From Arcobacter aquimarinus (GTDB lineage: Bacteria; Campylobacterota; Campylobacteria; Campylobacterales; Arcobacteraceae), in NCBI RefSeq assembly GCF_013177635.1, contig NZ_CP030944.1:1364001-1428000 (forward strand): 64,000 nucleotides of DNA, read 5' to 3'. A program made the translations under genes and the position numbers. Shown here piece after piece: positions 43,373 through 52,264 of the stretch. Each line of letters begins with the position of its first letter. Position 1 is the first letter of the stretch. Below the pieces are notes generated by a model that was not told the origin of the DNA, searched no databases, and saw only the letters and a program-made list of their open reading frames with translations.

Positions 43373-44326
43373 TTAAAACTCCTTTTCAAAACTTTTTAAA
43401 TATTCATCTAATAAAGAAAAATCTACATTCGATGAAATCTCTATTTCTAAATCCATTAAATATAGATTTTTTATTTTAAACTCTTTTAACTTTACCAAAT
43501 CTTTTCCTGTTGTAAGAAATGAGAAATCTTTATACTCTTCTTGAATATTAGAAATATCTTCTTTTGTAAAAGTATAATGATCTGGAAATGAAACCATTTT
43601 TATATCTTTTGGTAAATACTCAAGCAATCTTTTAGGTTTTGAAATTGCTGTTAATAAAAGAGTTCTAGAAGGAAGTTCACAAACTTTTCCATCTTTTTTA
43701 ATAGTTATAACTCTTTTAAAATCTCTTCCTTCAAGTAATTCTAAATCAGCACTTGCATAAAAACTTTTTGGTTCTCTATATCCACCACTTGGTAAACAAA
43801 AAATATTTGTTGGTTCATCTTTTGGTCGAAGTAAAATATTAAATTTTGAGATTTGATATTTAGAAAATCCATCATCCAAAAATACTATTTTACAAGCTAA
43901 CTCTTTTGCTTTTAAAATAGCTTTTACTCTATCTTCACTCACAATTACTGTAGCTTTTGGTAAAGAATTTGCTAAAAGCATTGCCTCATCTCCACTTGAT
44001 TTTACGTCAAGTAAGATTTTCCCTCTTAAACTAACAATTTGCAATCCCTTTGAAGCTCTTCCATAACCTCTTAAAATTACACAAACATCTTCATATTTTG
44101 ATGCAAGATTTATTGTAACTGGAGTTTTTCCACTTCCTCCAACAATTATATTTCCAATTGAAATAACAGGAATTCCAAACTCTATCTCTTTAGCCATTGC
44201 TCTTTTTGTAAGAATAATTAGCATATAAATAAAAGTTAGAGGAATTAGTAAAAACGAGATAATTTTTTGAAAGTTATTTGGAAAGAAGAGATACTCTTCA
44301 ATCCATAGATGTAATTTTTGTTTCAA
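43373..44326 (-). CDS. lpxK: Tetraacyldisaccharide 4'-kinase
   Basis: The 317-residue inner-membrane kinase phosphorylates the lipid A disaccharide. It has an N-terminal hydrophobic region, IPVISIGNIIVGGSGKTPVTINLA (P-loop GGSGKTP), DEAMLLAN, ILDDGF-like VFLDDGFSKYQISKFNILL and LLTAISKPKRL, FPDHYTFTKEDI. It lies 6 bases after the DegT-family gene. Confidence 0.93.
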   Translation of the reverse strand: MKQKLHLWIEEYLFFPNNFQKIISFLLIPLTFIYMLIILTKRAMAKEIEFGIPVISIGNIIVGGSGKTPVTINLASKYEDVCVILRGYGRASKGLQIVSLRGKILLDVKSSGDEAMLLANSLPKATVIVSEDRVKAILKAKELACKIVFLDDGFSKYQISKFNILLRPKDEPTNIFCLPSGGYREPKSFYASADLELLEGRDFKRVITIKKDGKVCELPSRTLLLTAISKPKRLLEYLPKDIKMVSFPDHYTFTKEDISNIQEEYKDFSFLTTGKDLVKLKEFKIKNLYLMDLEIEISSNVDFSLLDEYLKSFEKEF

Positions 44327-44332
44327 ATTATT

Positions 44333-45469
44333 TTATATCCAAGAAGATGCAACTTCAATAACTTTATCACAAACATAATTTGCTTCTTCATCAGTTAAAC
44401 TTGCATAAATTGGTAAAGATAAAATTTGTTGATAGTTATTTAAAGCATTAGGGAATGCTGTAATTTTAATAGAATATTTTGTTTTATAATAAGATAAAAG
44501 ATGTAAAGGTATATAGTTAAGTCCTGTTGAAACACCTCTTTCTTTTAAAGCTCTAGCAAAAGCATCTCTATTTCTTGAAACTTTTATGATAAATTGTGTA
44601 AATATATTATCGTCCGTATAAGCTGGAATTTCTATATGCTTCACACCCGTTAATCTTTTTTTATATAAAGCAGCTATCTCTTTTCTTCTTTTTACAAACT
44701 TATCAGTTTTATTTAACTGAGCTAAAGCATAAGCAGCATCAAGTTCTGATAAATCATATTTATGTCCAATATCAACAACATCATAAACATAATCTAAATT
44801 TCCATAACTATCATATGTTGTTGTAAGAGCATGAGTTCTTAAAAGTTTTGCTCTATTTGCTATTTCTTCATTATTTGTTACAATTAAACCTGATCTACTA
44901 ACTGCATATCTTGAGATAGAAGGATTTGTTGAAAAAATCGTCATATCAGCTCTTAAATTACCAACCATTTTACCTTTATAAGTTGCACCTAAACTTGATC
45001 TACAATCTTCAATTAATATAATTCCATATTTTTCAACAATATCATATAATCTATCTAAATCAGGAGTTTGACCACCAACAAAAGTAATAATAGCACCTCT
45101 TAATTTTTTTGAATCATTCTCTTTTAAAACTTCTTCAAATTTATCTAAATCAATATTCATATCATCAGGATTTATATCAACAAAAATAGGTTCTGCATCA
45201 AAATGTCTAACAACTTCAGGTAAATTTACAAAAGAGTTTACAGACATAAGTATCTTATCACCTCTTTTAAGTTTTATAGCACTTAAAGCAAGATGAATAG
45301 CAGCTGTTGAAGTTGCAGTTGCAATAGCATATTTAGCACCAATGAATTTTTCGATACTCTCTTCAAATTCTAAAACTTTAGATAAAAACTCTTTTGAATC
45401 AAGTACTTGTTTTAATTGATTTAATTCATCACTATCAACTGATGCTCTAAATATAGGTATTTTTTTCAT
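44333..45469 (-). CDS. DegT/DnrJ/EryC1/StrS-family protein lacking the PLP lysine
   Basis: The 378-residue protein follows the sugar aminotransferase fold (MKKIPIFRASVDSDEL, ATSTAAIHLALSAI, IIEDC-like ILIEDCRSSLGATYKGK, DLSELDAAYALAQL). Where the family has FSFHxxK(N)xTTGEGG, this protein has FSTNPSISRYAVSRSG (179-194). The residue at the Schiff-base Lys position is Ile185, and the GEGG is replaced. It may be a non-transaminating relative or a structural protein. It lies between nadE and lpxK, which suggests some envelope-related role, but no sugar partner genes are next to it. Confidence 0.8.
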   Translation of the reverse strand: MKKIPIFRASVDSDELNQLKQVLDSKEFLSKVLEFEESIEKFIGAKYAIATATSTAAIHLALSAIKLKRGDKILMSVNSFVNLPEVVRHFDAEPIFVDINPDDMNIDLDKFEEVLKENDSKKLRGAIITFVGGQTPDLDRLYDIVEKYGIILIEDCRSSLGATYKGKMVGNLRADMTIFSTNPSISRYAVSRSGLIVTNNEEIANRAKLLRTHALTTTYDSYGNLDYVYDVVDIGHKYDLSELDAAYALAQLNKTDKFVKRRKEIAALYKKRLTGVKHIEIPAYTDDNIFTQFIIKVSRNRDAFARALKERGVSTGLNYIPLHLLSYYKTKYSIKITAFPNALNNYQQILSLPIYASLTDEEANYVCDKVIEVASSWI

Positions 45470-45476
45470 TATTAAT

Positions 45477-46238
45477 TTAACTCCATTTTATTTTTGCTAT
45501 TGTTGGTAATTTACCTTTAAAAGCATTTGCTTTAACTCTATGGTTAATTTTATCTATAAACTCTTCTTCAAAGCCTAATTTTATTAACTCTTCTTTTGAT
45601 TTATTTTCATCAATCATTAATTTCAATAAATCATCCATTTGTTTATATGTATGGCCAAGTTCTGCTTCATCACTTTGACCTTCCCATAAATCAGCACTTG
45701 GAGCTTTATTTAAAATTGCATCTGTAACGCCTAATATTTTTGCAAATTCAAACTCATCACTTTTATAAATTTCCCCTATTGGATTAATAGCACAAGCCGT
45801 ATCTCCAAAAATAGTTCCATATCCTAAAAGTATCTCACTTTTATTTGAAGTTCCAACAACTAAAGATTTTTCTCTTGAAGATACATCATATAAAACAGCC
45901 ATTCTCATTCTTGCAGAGAAGTTTCCAATTCTAAGCTTATCTTCATTCATATTTTTTATAAAACTACTAACCATTGGTTCTATTGAAATAATCTCATACT
46001 TAATATCAAACTTTTCACAAAGTTCAATAGCATCATCAATTGAACTTTGTGAAGAGAATTGTGAAGGCATTAAAACACAATTTAAATTTTCTTTAAATGC
46101 TTCTTGACATAAAACAGCAACAACAGCTGAATCTAAGCCACCAGATAAGCCAACAGTTACTTTATTAAGTCCTGCATTAGAAACTTCATTTTTTAAGAAA
46201 AATATTAAATCCTCCTTAATTTTTTTCCAATTTTTCAC
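45477..46238 (-). CDS. nadE: NH3-dependent NAD+ synthase
   Basis: The 253-residue enzyme amidates nicotinate adenine dinucleotide to NAD. It has the ATP-pyrophosphatase motif VGLSGGLDSAVVAVL (SGGxDS), MPSQFSSQSSIDDA, NFSARMRMAVLYD, GTSNKSEILLGYGTIFGDTACAINPIG and KAPSADLWEGQSDEAELG. No glutaminase domain is present, so it uses ammonia. The start is GTG at 46236-46238, six bases after AAGGA. Confidence 0.94.
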   Translation of the reverse strand: MKNWKKIKEDLIFFLKNEVSNAGLNKVTVGLSGGLDSAVVAVLCQEAFKENLNCVLMPSQFSSQSSIDDAIELCEKFDIKYEIISIEPMVSSFIKNMNEDKLRIGNFSARMRMAVLYDVSSREKSLVVGTSNKSEILLGYGTIFGDTACAINPIGEIYKSDEFEFAKILGVTDAILNKAPSADLWEGQSDEAELGHTYKQMDDLLKLMIDENKSKEELIKLGFEEEFIDKINHRVKANAFKGKLPTIAKIKWS

Positions 46239-46259
46239 TCTTAATCCTTTATTAAGTAA

Positions 46260-46472
46260 TTATATCTCATCTTTTTTTGTTTTTTGATAAATTTCATCTA
46301 AATAATTATTACTTATTTGTGAAATGTCATTTTTTCTTGTTTCTAATTTTTTTTGAATATCCAATAACTCTTCTTCATCAAAATACTCTAAATACTTTGG
46401 ATTTATCTCTATAGTTTCTTCAGGATTTATTTTTATTAATTCTTTTATATTTTCTATTATTTGTTGTTTCAT
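46260..46472 (-). CDS. Small hypothetical charged protein
   Basis: The 70-residue product is rich in Glu, Lys and Ile with predicted helices (QIIENIKELIKINPEETIEIN, YFDEEELLDIQKKLETRK). It has no Cys and no membrane segment. It follows the first BFD-type gene by 2 bases in the same operon. No family recognised. Confidence 0.65.
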   Translation of the reverse strand: MKQQIIENIKELIKINPEETIEINPKYLEYFDEEELLDIQKKLETRKNDISQISNNYLDEIYQKTKKDEI

Positions 46473-46474
46473 TT

Positions 46475-46705
46475 TTATTCTTTGTTAAATTTATTTAAAA
46501 TTGTTTCTATATAAAGCTCCATTTTCTCTACACCAATATCACTTTGTGAATTTTTACAAGACTTACAACAAGTTCCTGCATCTGTAATATTTTCTATATC
46601 TTCTAAGGTTTTAGCACCTTTTTCTTTTATTGCATATATTATTTCACCTAAAGTTACATGTTTACAAGTACAAACTTCAAATGAATGTGGAAAACTTTTA
46701 GCCAT
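46475..46705 (-). CDS. BFD-like [2Fe-2S] protein (second copy)
   Basis: The 76-residue protein has the BFD ferredoxin pattern: VCTCKHVTLGEII (CxC) and DAGTCCKSCKNSQSDIG (CCxxC), four Cys for a 2Fe-2S cluster plus one extra. It overlaps the other BFD-type gene by 8 bases, and the two are paralogues. In other bacteria BFD releases iron from bacterioferritin or serves NirB/NifU-type proteins. Confidence 0.85.
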   Translation of the reverse strand: MAKSFPHSFEVCTCKHVTLGEIIYAIKEKGAKTLEDIENITDAGTCCKSCKNSQSDIGVEKMELYIETILNKFNKE

Positions 46706-46937
46706 TAATCATCTCTTTTTTTATTTCATTTAAAATATCTTTACAATAAATCTTTTTTTTCATTTTTCCAAAATCACCCTCAGGAAAAATACAAAACCTA
46801 CACTCTGTTCCTGCTGTTGTTATATCTTGTATTTCACTAAGAGTTAAAGCATTTTTATTAATAATTGCATCTTTGATTTGATTTATTGTCACTTTTTTAC
46901 AATTACAAACTTCATAAGATTTTTTAAACCCTAACAA
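46698..46937 (-). CDS. BFD-like [2Fe-2S] protein (first copy)
   Basis: The 79-residue protein has VCNCKKVTINQIKDAI (CxC) and ITTAGTECRFCIFPEGDFG (CxxC), the four cluster ligands in BFD spacing. The start is TTG at 46935-46937, one base after the J-domain gene stop, with AGAGGT upstream. Sequence similarity to the next gene suggests a tandem duplication with divergence of the C-terminus. Confidence 0.82.
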   Translation of the reverse strand: MLGFKKSYEVCNCKKVTINQIKDAIINKNALTLSEIQDITTAGTECRFCIFPEGDFGKMKKKIYCKDILNEIKKEMING

Positions 46938-46938
46938 A

Positions 46939-47694
46939 TCATATACCTCTATCTTTTTTGATTATTTCATAAGCTTCATTTATCTCTTGAAGTTTTTGTG
47001 TTGCTTCATCAATAATACTTTGAGTTGCCCCCTGCCCCGAGATAATATCAGGATGATGTTTTTTTACTAAATTTCTATAATTTTTCTTTAGTGTTGCATC
47101 ATCATCTGAAGGTTTTGACCCTAAAATATCATAAGCATTTTCTAAACTTAATGACTTATTCATAGCTTGTTGAGCATAAAAAGATTCAAAAGTTTTGATT
47201 AAATTATCAAAATCTTCCAATTTAACCTTTAAAGCATTTGAAATATCTTCAGTAATCATCTTTTCTGTATTTGAAAACTCTTTATCAATAAAGGCTAAAT
47301 TCAAAAGATATTCCATAATTTTAACTCGTTTATTATAATCATGTTTTGTTAAACTGTATAATTTATTACAAATATCTATTAAATTATCAAAACTTTGCTT
47401 CTCTTTTTCATATAAAACTTTTAGTTTTTCTCTTATTTCTTCTTGATTTTCAAAGTGATTTGAAATATCAGTAAATGTATGTTTTAAAACTTCAGCTTCT
47501 AACTCACAAACTTTCCCATCTGCTTTTGAAACTTTCGCCATTAATGCAACTAAAAGTCCAGCTTCATGATGCATCAAATCACCTTGAAAAATCTCTTTTC
47601 TTTTCAAATTTATATTTTTAAATTCTTCAGTTTTATAATTTTTTCCTATTAGAAATAAAATTGCTATAACAACTATTAAAACTATAATTTCCAT
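46939..47694 (-). CDS. DjlA-like membrane protein with J-domain
   Basis: The 251-residue protein has an N-terminal membrane helix (IIVLIVVIAILFLIG), a TerB-like helical domain in the middle (HHEAGLLVALMAKVSKADGKVCELEAEVL, FIDKEFSNTEKMITEDI) and a C-terminal J-domain (NAYDILGSKPSDDDATLKKNYRNLVKKHHPDIIS) with the HPD motif. It should recruit DnaK at the membrane. It heads an operon with two small 2Fe-2S proteins, a hypothetical gene and nadE. Confidence 0.86.
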   Translation of the reverse strand: MEIIVLIVVIAILFLIGKNYKTEEFKNINLKRKEIFQGDLMHHEAGLLVALMAKVSKADGKVCELEAEVLKHTFTDISNHFENQEEIREKLKVLYEKEKQSFDNLIDICNKLYSLTKHDYNKRVKIMEYLLNLAFIDKEFSNTEKMITEDISNALKVKLEDFDNLIKTFESFYAQQAMNKSLSLENAYDILGSKPSDDDATLKKNYRNLVKKHHPDIISGQGATQSIIDEATQKLQEINEAYEIIKKDRGI

Positions 47695-47784
47695 TTTTTC
47701 CCTTATGATTTGTTTTTAATTTTTGGTTGATTTTAACAAATTTTAGGTAAAATCTTTCCCTTTAAATAGATACGGGAGTTACAA

Positions 47785-48198
47785 ATGTTTGGAATGGGCT
47801 TTATGGAAATTTTTTTAATTGCAATAGTTGCAATTATTGCATTAGGACCTGATAAACTACCTACAGCTATGGTTGAGATAGCAAAATTTATCAATAAATT
47901 TAAAAATGGACTTGCAGATGCAAAGACAACCTTGGATAATGAATTAAATATTTCAGAAATGAAAGCTGAAGCTAATAAATTTAAATCACAAATTGAAGAA
48001 ACAAAAGCTTCTTTATCAATGGATTCAAAAGTAGATTTAGGATTAAATGATATTCTAAATGATGATATAAAATCATCTACAAATGAAAAAACAATTGAGA
48101 AAGAGCTTGTTGAAGAAAAAAAGAGTGAAAAAGTATCTTTCAAAAAAGAGGATAAATTCAAAGTAAAATTAGATGAAAAAAAAGAGGATAATGCTTAA
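47785..48198 (+). CDS. tatB: Sec-independent translocase subunit TatB
   Basis: The 137-residue protein has a short amphipathic start, MFGMGFMEIFLIAIVAIIALGPDKLPTAM, with the typical FG and GPDKLP motif, an amphipathic helix (FINKFKNGLADAKTTL) and a long charged tail. The larger size and tail favour TatB over TatA. tatC follows with an ATG overlap. A tatA gene is not in this window. Confidence 0.9.
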   Translation: MFGMGFMEIFLIAIVAIIALGPDKLPTAMVEIAKFINKFKNGLADAKTTLDNELNISEMKAEANKFKSQIEETKASLSMDSKVDLGLNDILNDDIKSSTNEKTIEKELVEEKKSEKVSFKKEDKFKVKLDEKKEDNA

Positions 48199-48926
48199 TG
48201 TTTGAAGATTTAAAACCACATATAGCAGATTTGAGAAAAAGATTAGTTATTTCAAGTTTAACTGTTATTGCTATGTTTTTTGTATGTTTTGCTTTTTATG
48301 AACCAATTCTTAGTTGGATGATGATTCCTGTTAAAACTATTTTGCCTGAAAATTCTCACATGGTTGCTGTTGAAATCCAAGAGACATTTTTCACAGCTTT
48401 AAAAGTTGCATTTTTTGGTGGTTTTGTTATATCTTTACCTGTTATATTTTGGCAATTATGGTTGTTTTTAGCACCTGGACTTTATGACCACGAAAAAAAG
48501 CTTGTAATTCCTTTCGTATTTTTTGCAACACTTATGTTCTTAATTGGGGCATCTTTTGCTTATTATATAGTTGTTCCTGTAGGATTCGAATTTTTAGTAA
48601 ATTTTGGTTCTGCCGTTGTTACAGTATTACCAAGTATTGGTAAGTATGTTGGGTTTTTCACAAAACTTTTAATTGGTTTTGGAATTGCTTTTGAGTTACC
48701 AGTTATAACATTTTTCCTTGCAAAAATAGGACTTGTTGATGATAGAATGTTAAAAAACTTTTTTAGATATGCAATAATTCTTATTTTTATTCTTTCAGCA
48801 CTTTTAACTCCTCCAGATGTTATTAGTCAATTATTAATGGCTGCACCATTAACTTTACTTTATGGTATTTCTATTTACATAGCAAAAGTATTTAATCCAG
48901 CTCCAAAAGAAGAAGAGGAAGAGTAA
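48198..48926 (+). CDS. tatC: Sec-independent translocase subunit TatC
   Basis: The 242-residue protein has six membrane helices and exports folded proteins with TatA/B. Signatures are KPHIADLRKRLVISSL, ETFFTALKVAFFGGFVISLPVIFWQLWLFLAPGLYDHEKK, FELPVITFFLAKIGL and ALLTPPDVISQLLMAAPLTLLYGISI. Glu-rich tail. The gene overlaps tatB by one base. Confidence 0.95.
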   Translation: MFEDLKPHIADLRKRLVISSLTVIAMFFVCFAFYEPILSWMMIPVKTILPENSHMVAVEIQETFFTALKVAFFGGFVISLPVIFWQLWLFLAPGLYDHEKKLVIPFVFFATLMFLIGASFAYYIVVPVGFEFLVNFGSAVVTVLPSIGKYVGFFTKLLIGFGIAFELPVITFFLAKIGLVDDRMLKNFFRYAIILIFILSALLTPPDVISQLLMAAPLTLLYGISIYIAKVFNPAPKEEEEE

Positions 48927-48928
48927 AA

Positions 48929-49951
48929 TTGCTAGATCCATTAAAAACTTCAAGTTATGACTATGATTTACCAAAAGAATTAATTGCAACCCATCCAGTA
49001 AGTCCAGCTGATTCCGCTAGGCTTTTGGTCTATGATAGAAAAACAAACAAAATCACTCATTCAACTTTTAAAAATCTTATGGATTTTTTACCTGATGATT
49101 TATCTATATTTTTAAATGACACAAAAGTTATAAAAGCTAGAATTTTTGGTACAAAAGAAACTGGTGGAAAAATAGAATTATTACTTAATAAACCATTATT
49201 TATGGATAGATATTTAGTAATGATCGGTGGAAAAGTAAAAGTAGGAACAAAACTATTTTTTGATGAGAATTTAACAGCTTTAGTTTTAGAAATCAATGAA
49301 GATGGTAGTCGTGTAGTGGAGTTTTTTCAAAATGATAAAAAACTTGATTTTTTAGAAGTTGTGGAAATTTTAAATAAAATAGGTCATCTTCCTCTTCCTC
49401 CTTATATGAATAGAGCTGATGAAAAAAAAGATGAACAAGATTACCAAACTTTATTTGCTAAAAATTATGGAGCAGTAGCAGCTCCTACAGCATCACTACA
49501 TTTTACACCTGAACTTCTAGAAAAGATAAATAATAAATATAATGTAAATTATCTAACACTTCATGTGGGAGCTGGAACTTTTAAACCAGTTGATGCTGAA
49601 GATATTTTAAATCATCCAATGCATAGTGAATATTTTGAAATAGGAATAGATGCAAAAAAAGCTTTAGATAATGCCTCAAAAGTTTTAGCTGTTGGAACTA
49701 CAGTAACAAGAACAGTTGAGTATTATGTAAGAACAAACAAAATACAAGGTGAATGTGATTTGTTTTTAAATCCAGCAAATAAACCTATAAAAGTTGATTG
49801 CTTACTTACAAACTTTCACTTACCAAAATCTACACTTATAATGTTAATAGCATCATTTGTGGGATTAGAAAAAACACTTGAAATTTACCACGAAGCCATA
49901 AAAGAAAAATATAGATTTTACTCTTATGGTGATGGTATGTTGATACTTTAA
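48929..49951 (+). CDS. queA: S-adenosylmethionine:tRNA ribosyltransferase-isomerase
   Basis: The 340-residue enzyme makes epoxyqueuosine in tRNA. Motifs are YDYDLPKELIATHPVSPADSARLLVYDR, TKVIKARIFGTKETGG, LPLPPYMNRADEKKDEQDYQT, VAAPTASLHFTPELLEKI, LHVGAGTFKPV and NFHLPKSTLIMLIASFVGLE. The start is TTG at 48929, after AGGAAGAG; no ATG fits in frame nearby. The gene begins 2 bases after tatC. Confidence 0.94.
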   Translation: MLDPLKTSSYDYDLPKELIATHPVSPADSARLLVYDRKTNKITHSTFKNLMDFLPDDLSIFLNDTKVIKARIFGTKETGGKIELLLNKPLFMDRYLVMIGGKVKVGTKLFFDENLTALVLEINEDGSRVVEFFQNDKKLDFLEVVEILNKIGHLPLPPYMNRADEKKDEQDYQTLFAKNYGAVAAPTASLHFTPELLEKINNKYNVNYLTLHVGAGTFKPVDAEDILNHPMHSEYFEIGIDAKKALDNASKVLAVGTTVTRTVEYYVRTNKIQGECDLFLNPANKPIKVDCLLTNFHLPKSTLIMLIASFVGLEKTLEIYHEAIKEKYRFYSYGDGMLIL

Positions 49952-49964
49952 AAGGAGATTTATT

Positions 49965-50708
49965 ATGGCATATTACGTTTTATTTGATACAGAAACAACA
50001 GGAAATCAAGAAGAAGATAAAATTATTCAATTTGGTGCAATGATTGTTGATCAAAAAGGAAAAATTGAAGCTTTTGATGAGTTGTGTTCAACTGATATTG
50101 ATATAAAACTTGAAGCTATGGAAGTTCATAATATTACTCCTAATTTATTACTTGGAAAACCAAAGGCAACCCAAACAAATTTTTATAAAAGATTAGAAGA
50201 GTTAAATTCAAATGAAAACTATTTAATTGCTCATAATATCTCTTTTGATTTAGGAATGATAAAAAAAGAGGGATTTATAAACCAATATCAAATAATTGAT
50301 ACTTTGAGATGTGCAAAACATTTATTTCCAGAACTTCCTTATCATAGACTTCAATATATAAGATATGCTCTTGAACTTTACAAAGTTGAAGAAATAGAAG
50401 CAGCAAAACATAATATAACCATAAAAGCTCATGATGCAATCGGTGATGTGCTTGTAATGAAACTATTTTTAACAAAACTTGTAGGTAAATGTAGAGAAAT
50501 TTATCCTGATTATAATCCAATAGAAAAACTTGTAGATTTAACAAAAACTCCTGTATTTATCAAAACTTTTAGATTTGGAAAATATAAAGGGAAAGATATT
50601 GAAGAAGTAGCTACTTTAGACAGTAACTATCTTAATTGGATGAGAACATCTATGAATGATTTAGACGAAGATATGAAATATACATTAGATAAGGTTTTAA
50701 AATCTTAA
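49965..50708 (+). CDS. DEDDh 3'-5' exonuclease with C-terminal DUF3820/ExoX-like domain
   Basis: The 247-residue protein has an epsilon/RNase T-type exonuclease domain: FDTETTGNQEED (DxE), IAHNISFDLGMI and HDAIGDVLVMK with His before Asp, plus HNITPNLLLG. The C-terminal domain (FRFGKYKGKDIEEVATLDSNYLNWMRTSM) is the DUF3820/ExoX C-terminal type found in exodeoxyribonuclease X. It likely trims single-stranded DNA in repair. The gene has AAGGAG upstream and ends 12 bases inside the comEC remnant on the other strand. Confidence 0.87.
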   Translation: MAYYVLFDTETTGNQEEDKIIQFGAMIVDQKGKIEAFDELCSTDIDIKLEAMEVHNITPNLLLGKPKATQTNFYKRLEELNSNENYLIAHNISFDLGMIKKEGFINQYQIIDTLRCAKHLFPELPYHRLQYIRYALELYKVEEIEAAKHNITIKAHDAIGDVLVMKLFLTKLVGKCREIYPDYNPIEKLVDLTKTPVFIKTFRFGKYKGKDIEEVATLDSNYLNWMRTSMNDLDEDMKYTLDKVLKS

Positions 50709-51521
50709 ATATAAAAACAGATTAAATAAAATCATCAAAACATTCAAAATATAAAAACCCTTTTTATAAAATATTGATAAAAAAGAAAAAATTATAAAAA
50801 TAATAAAAAAATAAAAGGGTGTTTTTACTTCATAAACATACATTTTGTACTCTAAAAAATATCTAATATACTCATCAAAATATATTGCAAAATCAAAAAT
50901 ATGAGCAACTATTTCAAATGGATAAAAAATTGTAAAAAATATAGTAATTATTATTGACAAAAATTGCACATAAGAAGTTGCTGGAAAATAAAAATGTACT
51001 ATTGGATTAAAAATCAAAAACATCCAACTATTAAAAAAAATAAGATGAAATATTTTATTCTTGAAAGTAAAATATTTAATATACAAAAAGATATAAAAAA
51101 CAGCCATTATTGAAAACCAAAAACCCAATGAAAATAAATATTTAGGGAAAAGTGCTATAACAATTAAAAAAGTAAAAAACAGAGTTTCGAAAGAAAATAT
51201 TTTTATATTTGAACGTAAAAGAAAAATTCCTAAACAAAACATCACAAATGCCCTTAATAAAGAAGGAACTATTCCTGTTAAAAGTAAATAAAAGAAAAGT
51301 AAAAATATAGTAATAATCAATAAATCATATTTTTTATTGCGATATGGAAAATATTTTTGATGAAAAAAAGAGTATGGATAATAAAAAATCCAATAAATAA
51401 TAAAAGATAAAACAACTAAATGAAAACCACTTAGAGCTATTAAGTGATTAATTCCATAGTTTGTACAAATATCTCTTAACTCTTTTGAAATAGGAATTGC
51501 TAAAAAAAGTGTTAAAACGCA
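50697..51521 (-). pseudogene. comEC: comEC 3' fragment, cut by the prophage
   Basis: This is the C-terminal part of the ComEC/Rec2 DNA-uptake channel. The open frame runs from 51521 to the stop at 50697 and reads VLTLFLAIPISKELRDICTN, then YGINHLIALSGFHLVVLSF and LLLTGIVPSLLRAFVMF, classic ComEC competence-domain motifs. The N-terminal part (OB fold and first helices) is missing: in frame upstream there is a TAA at 51522-51524 and then phage DNA. No start with a ribosome site precedes the conserved part. The cell should therefore be unable to transform unless the phage excises precisely. Left of the cut only the last segment remains, ending FNLFLYLRF. Confidence 0.85.
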
Positions 51522-51532
51522 TTAGAAATGTT

Positions 51533-51613
51533 AATATTTTGCTTATGAAATGTATGTGTCTAAAGAAAACAGTACTTTTTAGGCTTTTTTACTTACATTT
51601 CACAAGCAAAATT
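51533..51613. repeat. Two inverted copies of a 20-bp prophage-end motif
   Basis: CATACATTTCATAAGCAAAA (minus, 51537-51556) and TTACATTTCACAAGCAAAAT (plus, 51593-51612) share TACATTTCAYAAGCAAAA. A third copy, CTACATTTCACAAGCGAAAA (52272-52291), lies upstream of the repressor. The first is about ten bases from the host junction. They may be transposase-binding end sites, as in Mu, or repressor operators. The 80 bases between the junction and the repressor stop hold no gene. Confidence 0.65.
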
Positions 51614-52259
51614 AAATCTTATTAATTACTCCTTTTACTCTACCTATTACAACTAATTCATCTACTTTTACATTTATATCTTTATAATCACAATTAAAGC
51701 TTTTTAGAGTGAATGAATTATCTTGATAAATAATTTGTTTGATAAATAGTTCACCATTCACATTAACTACAAATATATCTTTATTGTTTATATCTTTATT
51801 TGAAGTATCAACAAAGATTAAACTATCTTCATGAATAAAAGGATACATACTATCACCATGAGCTTTTATTAGTTCTGTATATTTATAGTTACTATTTATG
51901 TAATCTAATACTTGAGTATCAATAATAAGTGGTTTTTGATCTAAGTGATAGTTTATAGTTCCAAGACCAGCTGAGCCTGTTACATTATTGTAATACTTTA
52001 AGATAATGTAGTTAGATGTATTTTCAATAAGGCTCTCTGGAAGTTGATTAAAGAAGAACCAATTAATAGATATATTTCTTTTAGCTAGAAATTGCATTAT
52101 ATCCAAATATGGAATTCTATTATATTGTTTTGCTTTTCTAAACACATCATAGTTTATATTTAAAGCTTGAGCTATATCTTTATTAAATACTTTTTTATTA
52201 TCAAGTTCTTTGGAAAGAATATCTTTTAATTTTTCTAGAATTTCGTTATAGTTTTGCAT
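51612..52259 (-). CDS. CI/LexA-type phage repressor
   Basis: The 215-residue protein has an N-terminal helix-turn-helix of the CI type (FNKDIAQALNINYDVFRKAKQYNRIPYLDIMQFLAKRNISINWFFF) and a C-terminal S24 autoprotease domain with AHGDSMYPFIHEDSLIFV (Ser nucleophile) and NGELFIKQII (Lys). It should keep the prophage silent and cleave itself with RecA during DNA damage. No Shine-Dalgarno precedes the ATG; a TATAAT ends 5 bases before it, so the mRNA may be leaderless. Confidence 0.9.
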   Translation of the reverse strand: MQNYNEILEKLKDILSKELDNKKVFNKDIAQALNINYDVFRKAKQYNRIPYLDIMQFLAKRNISINWFFFNQLPESLIENTSNYIILKYYNNVTGSAGLGTINYHLDQKPLIIDTQVLDYINSNYKYTELIKAHGDSMYPFIHEDSLIFVDTSNKDINNKDIFVVNVNGELFIKQIIYQDNSFTLKSFNCDYKDINVKVDELVVIGRVKGVINKI

Positions 52260-52264
52260 AAAAA

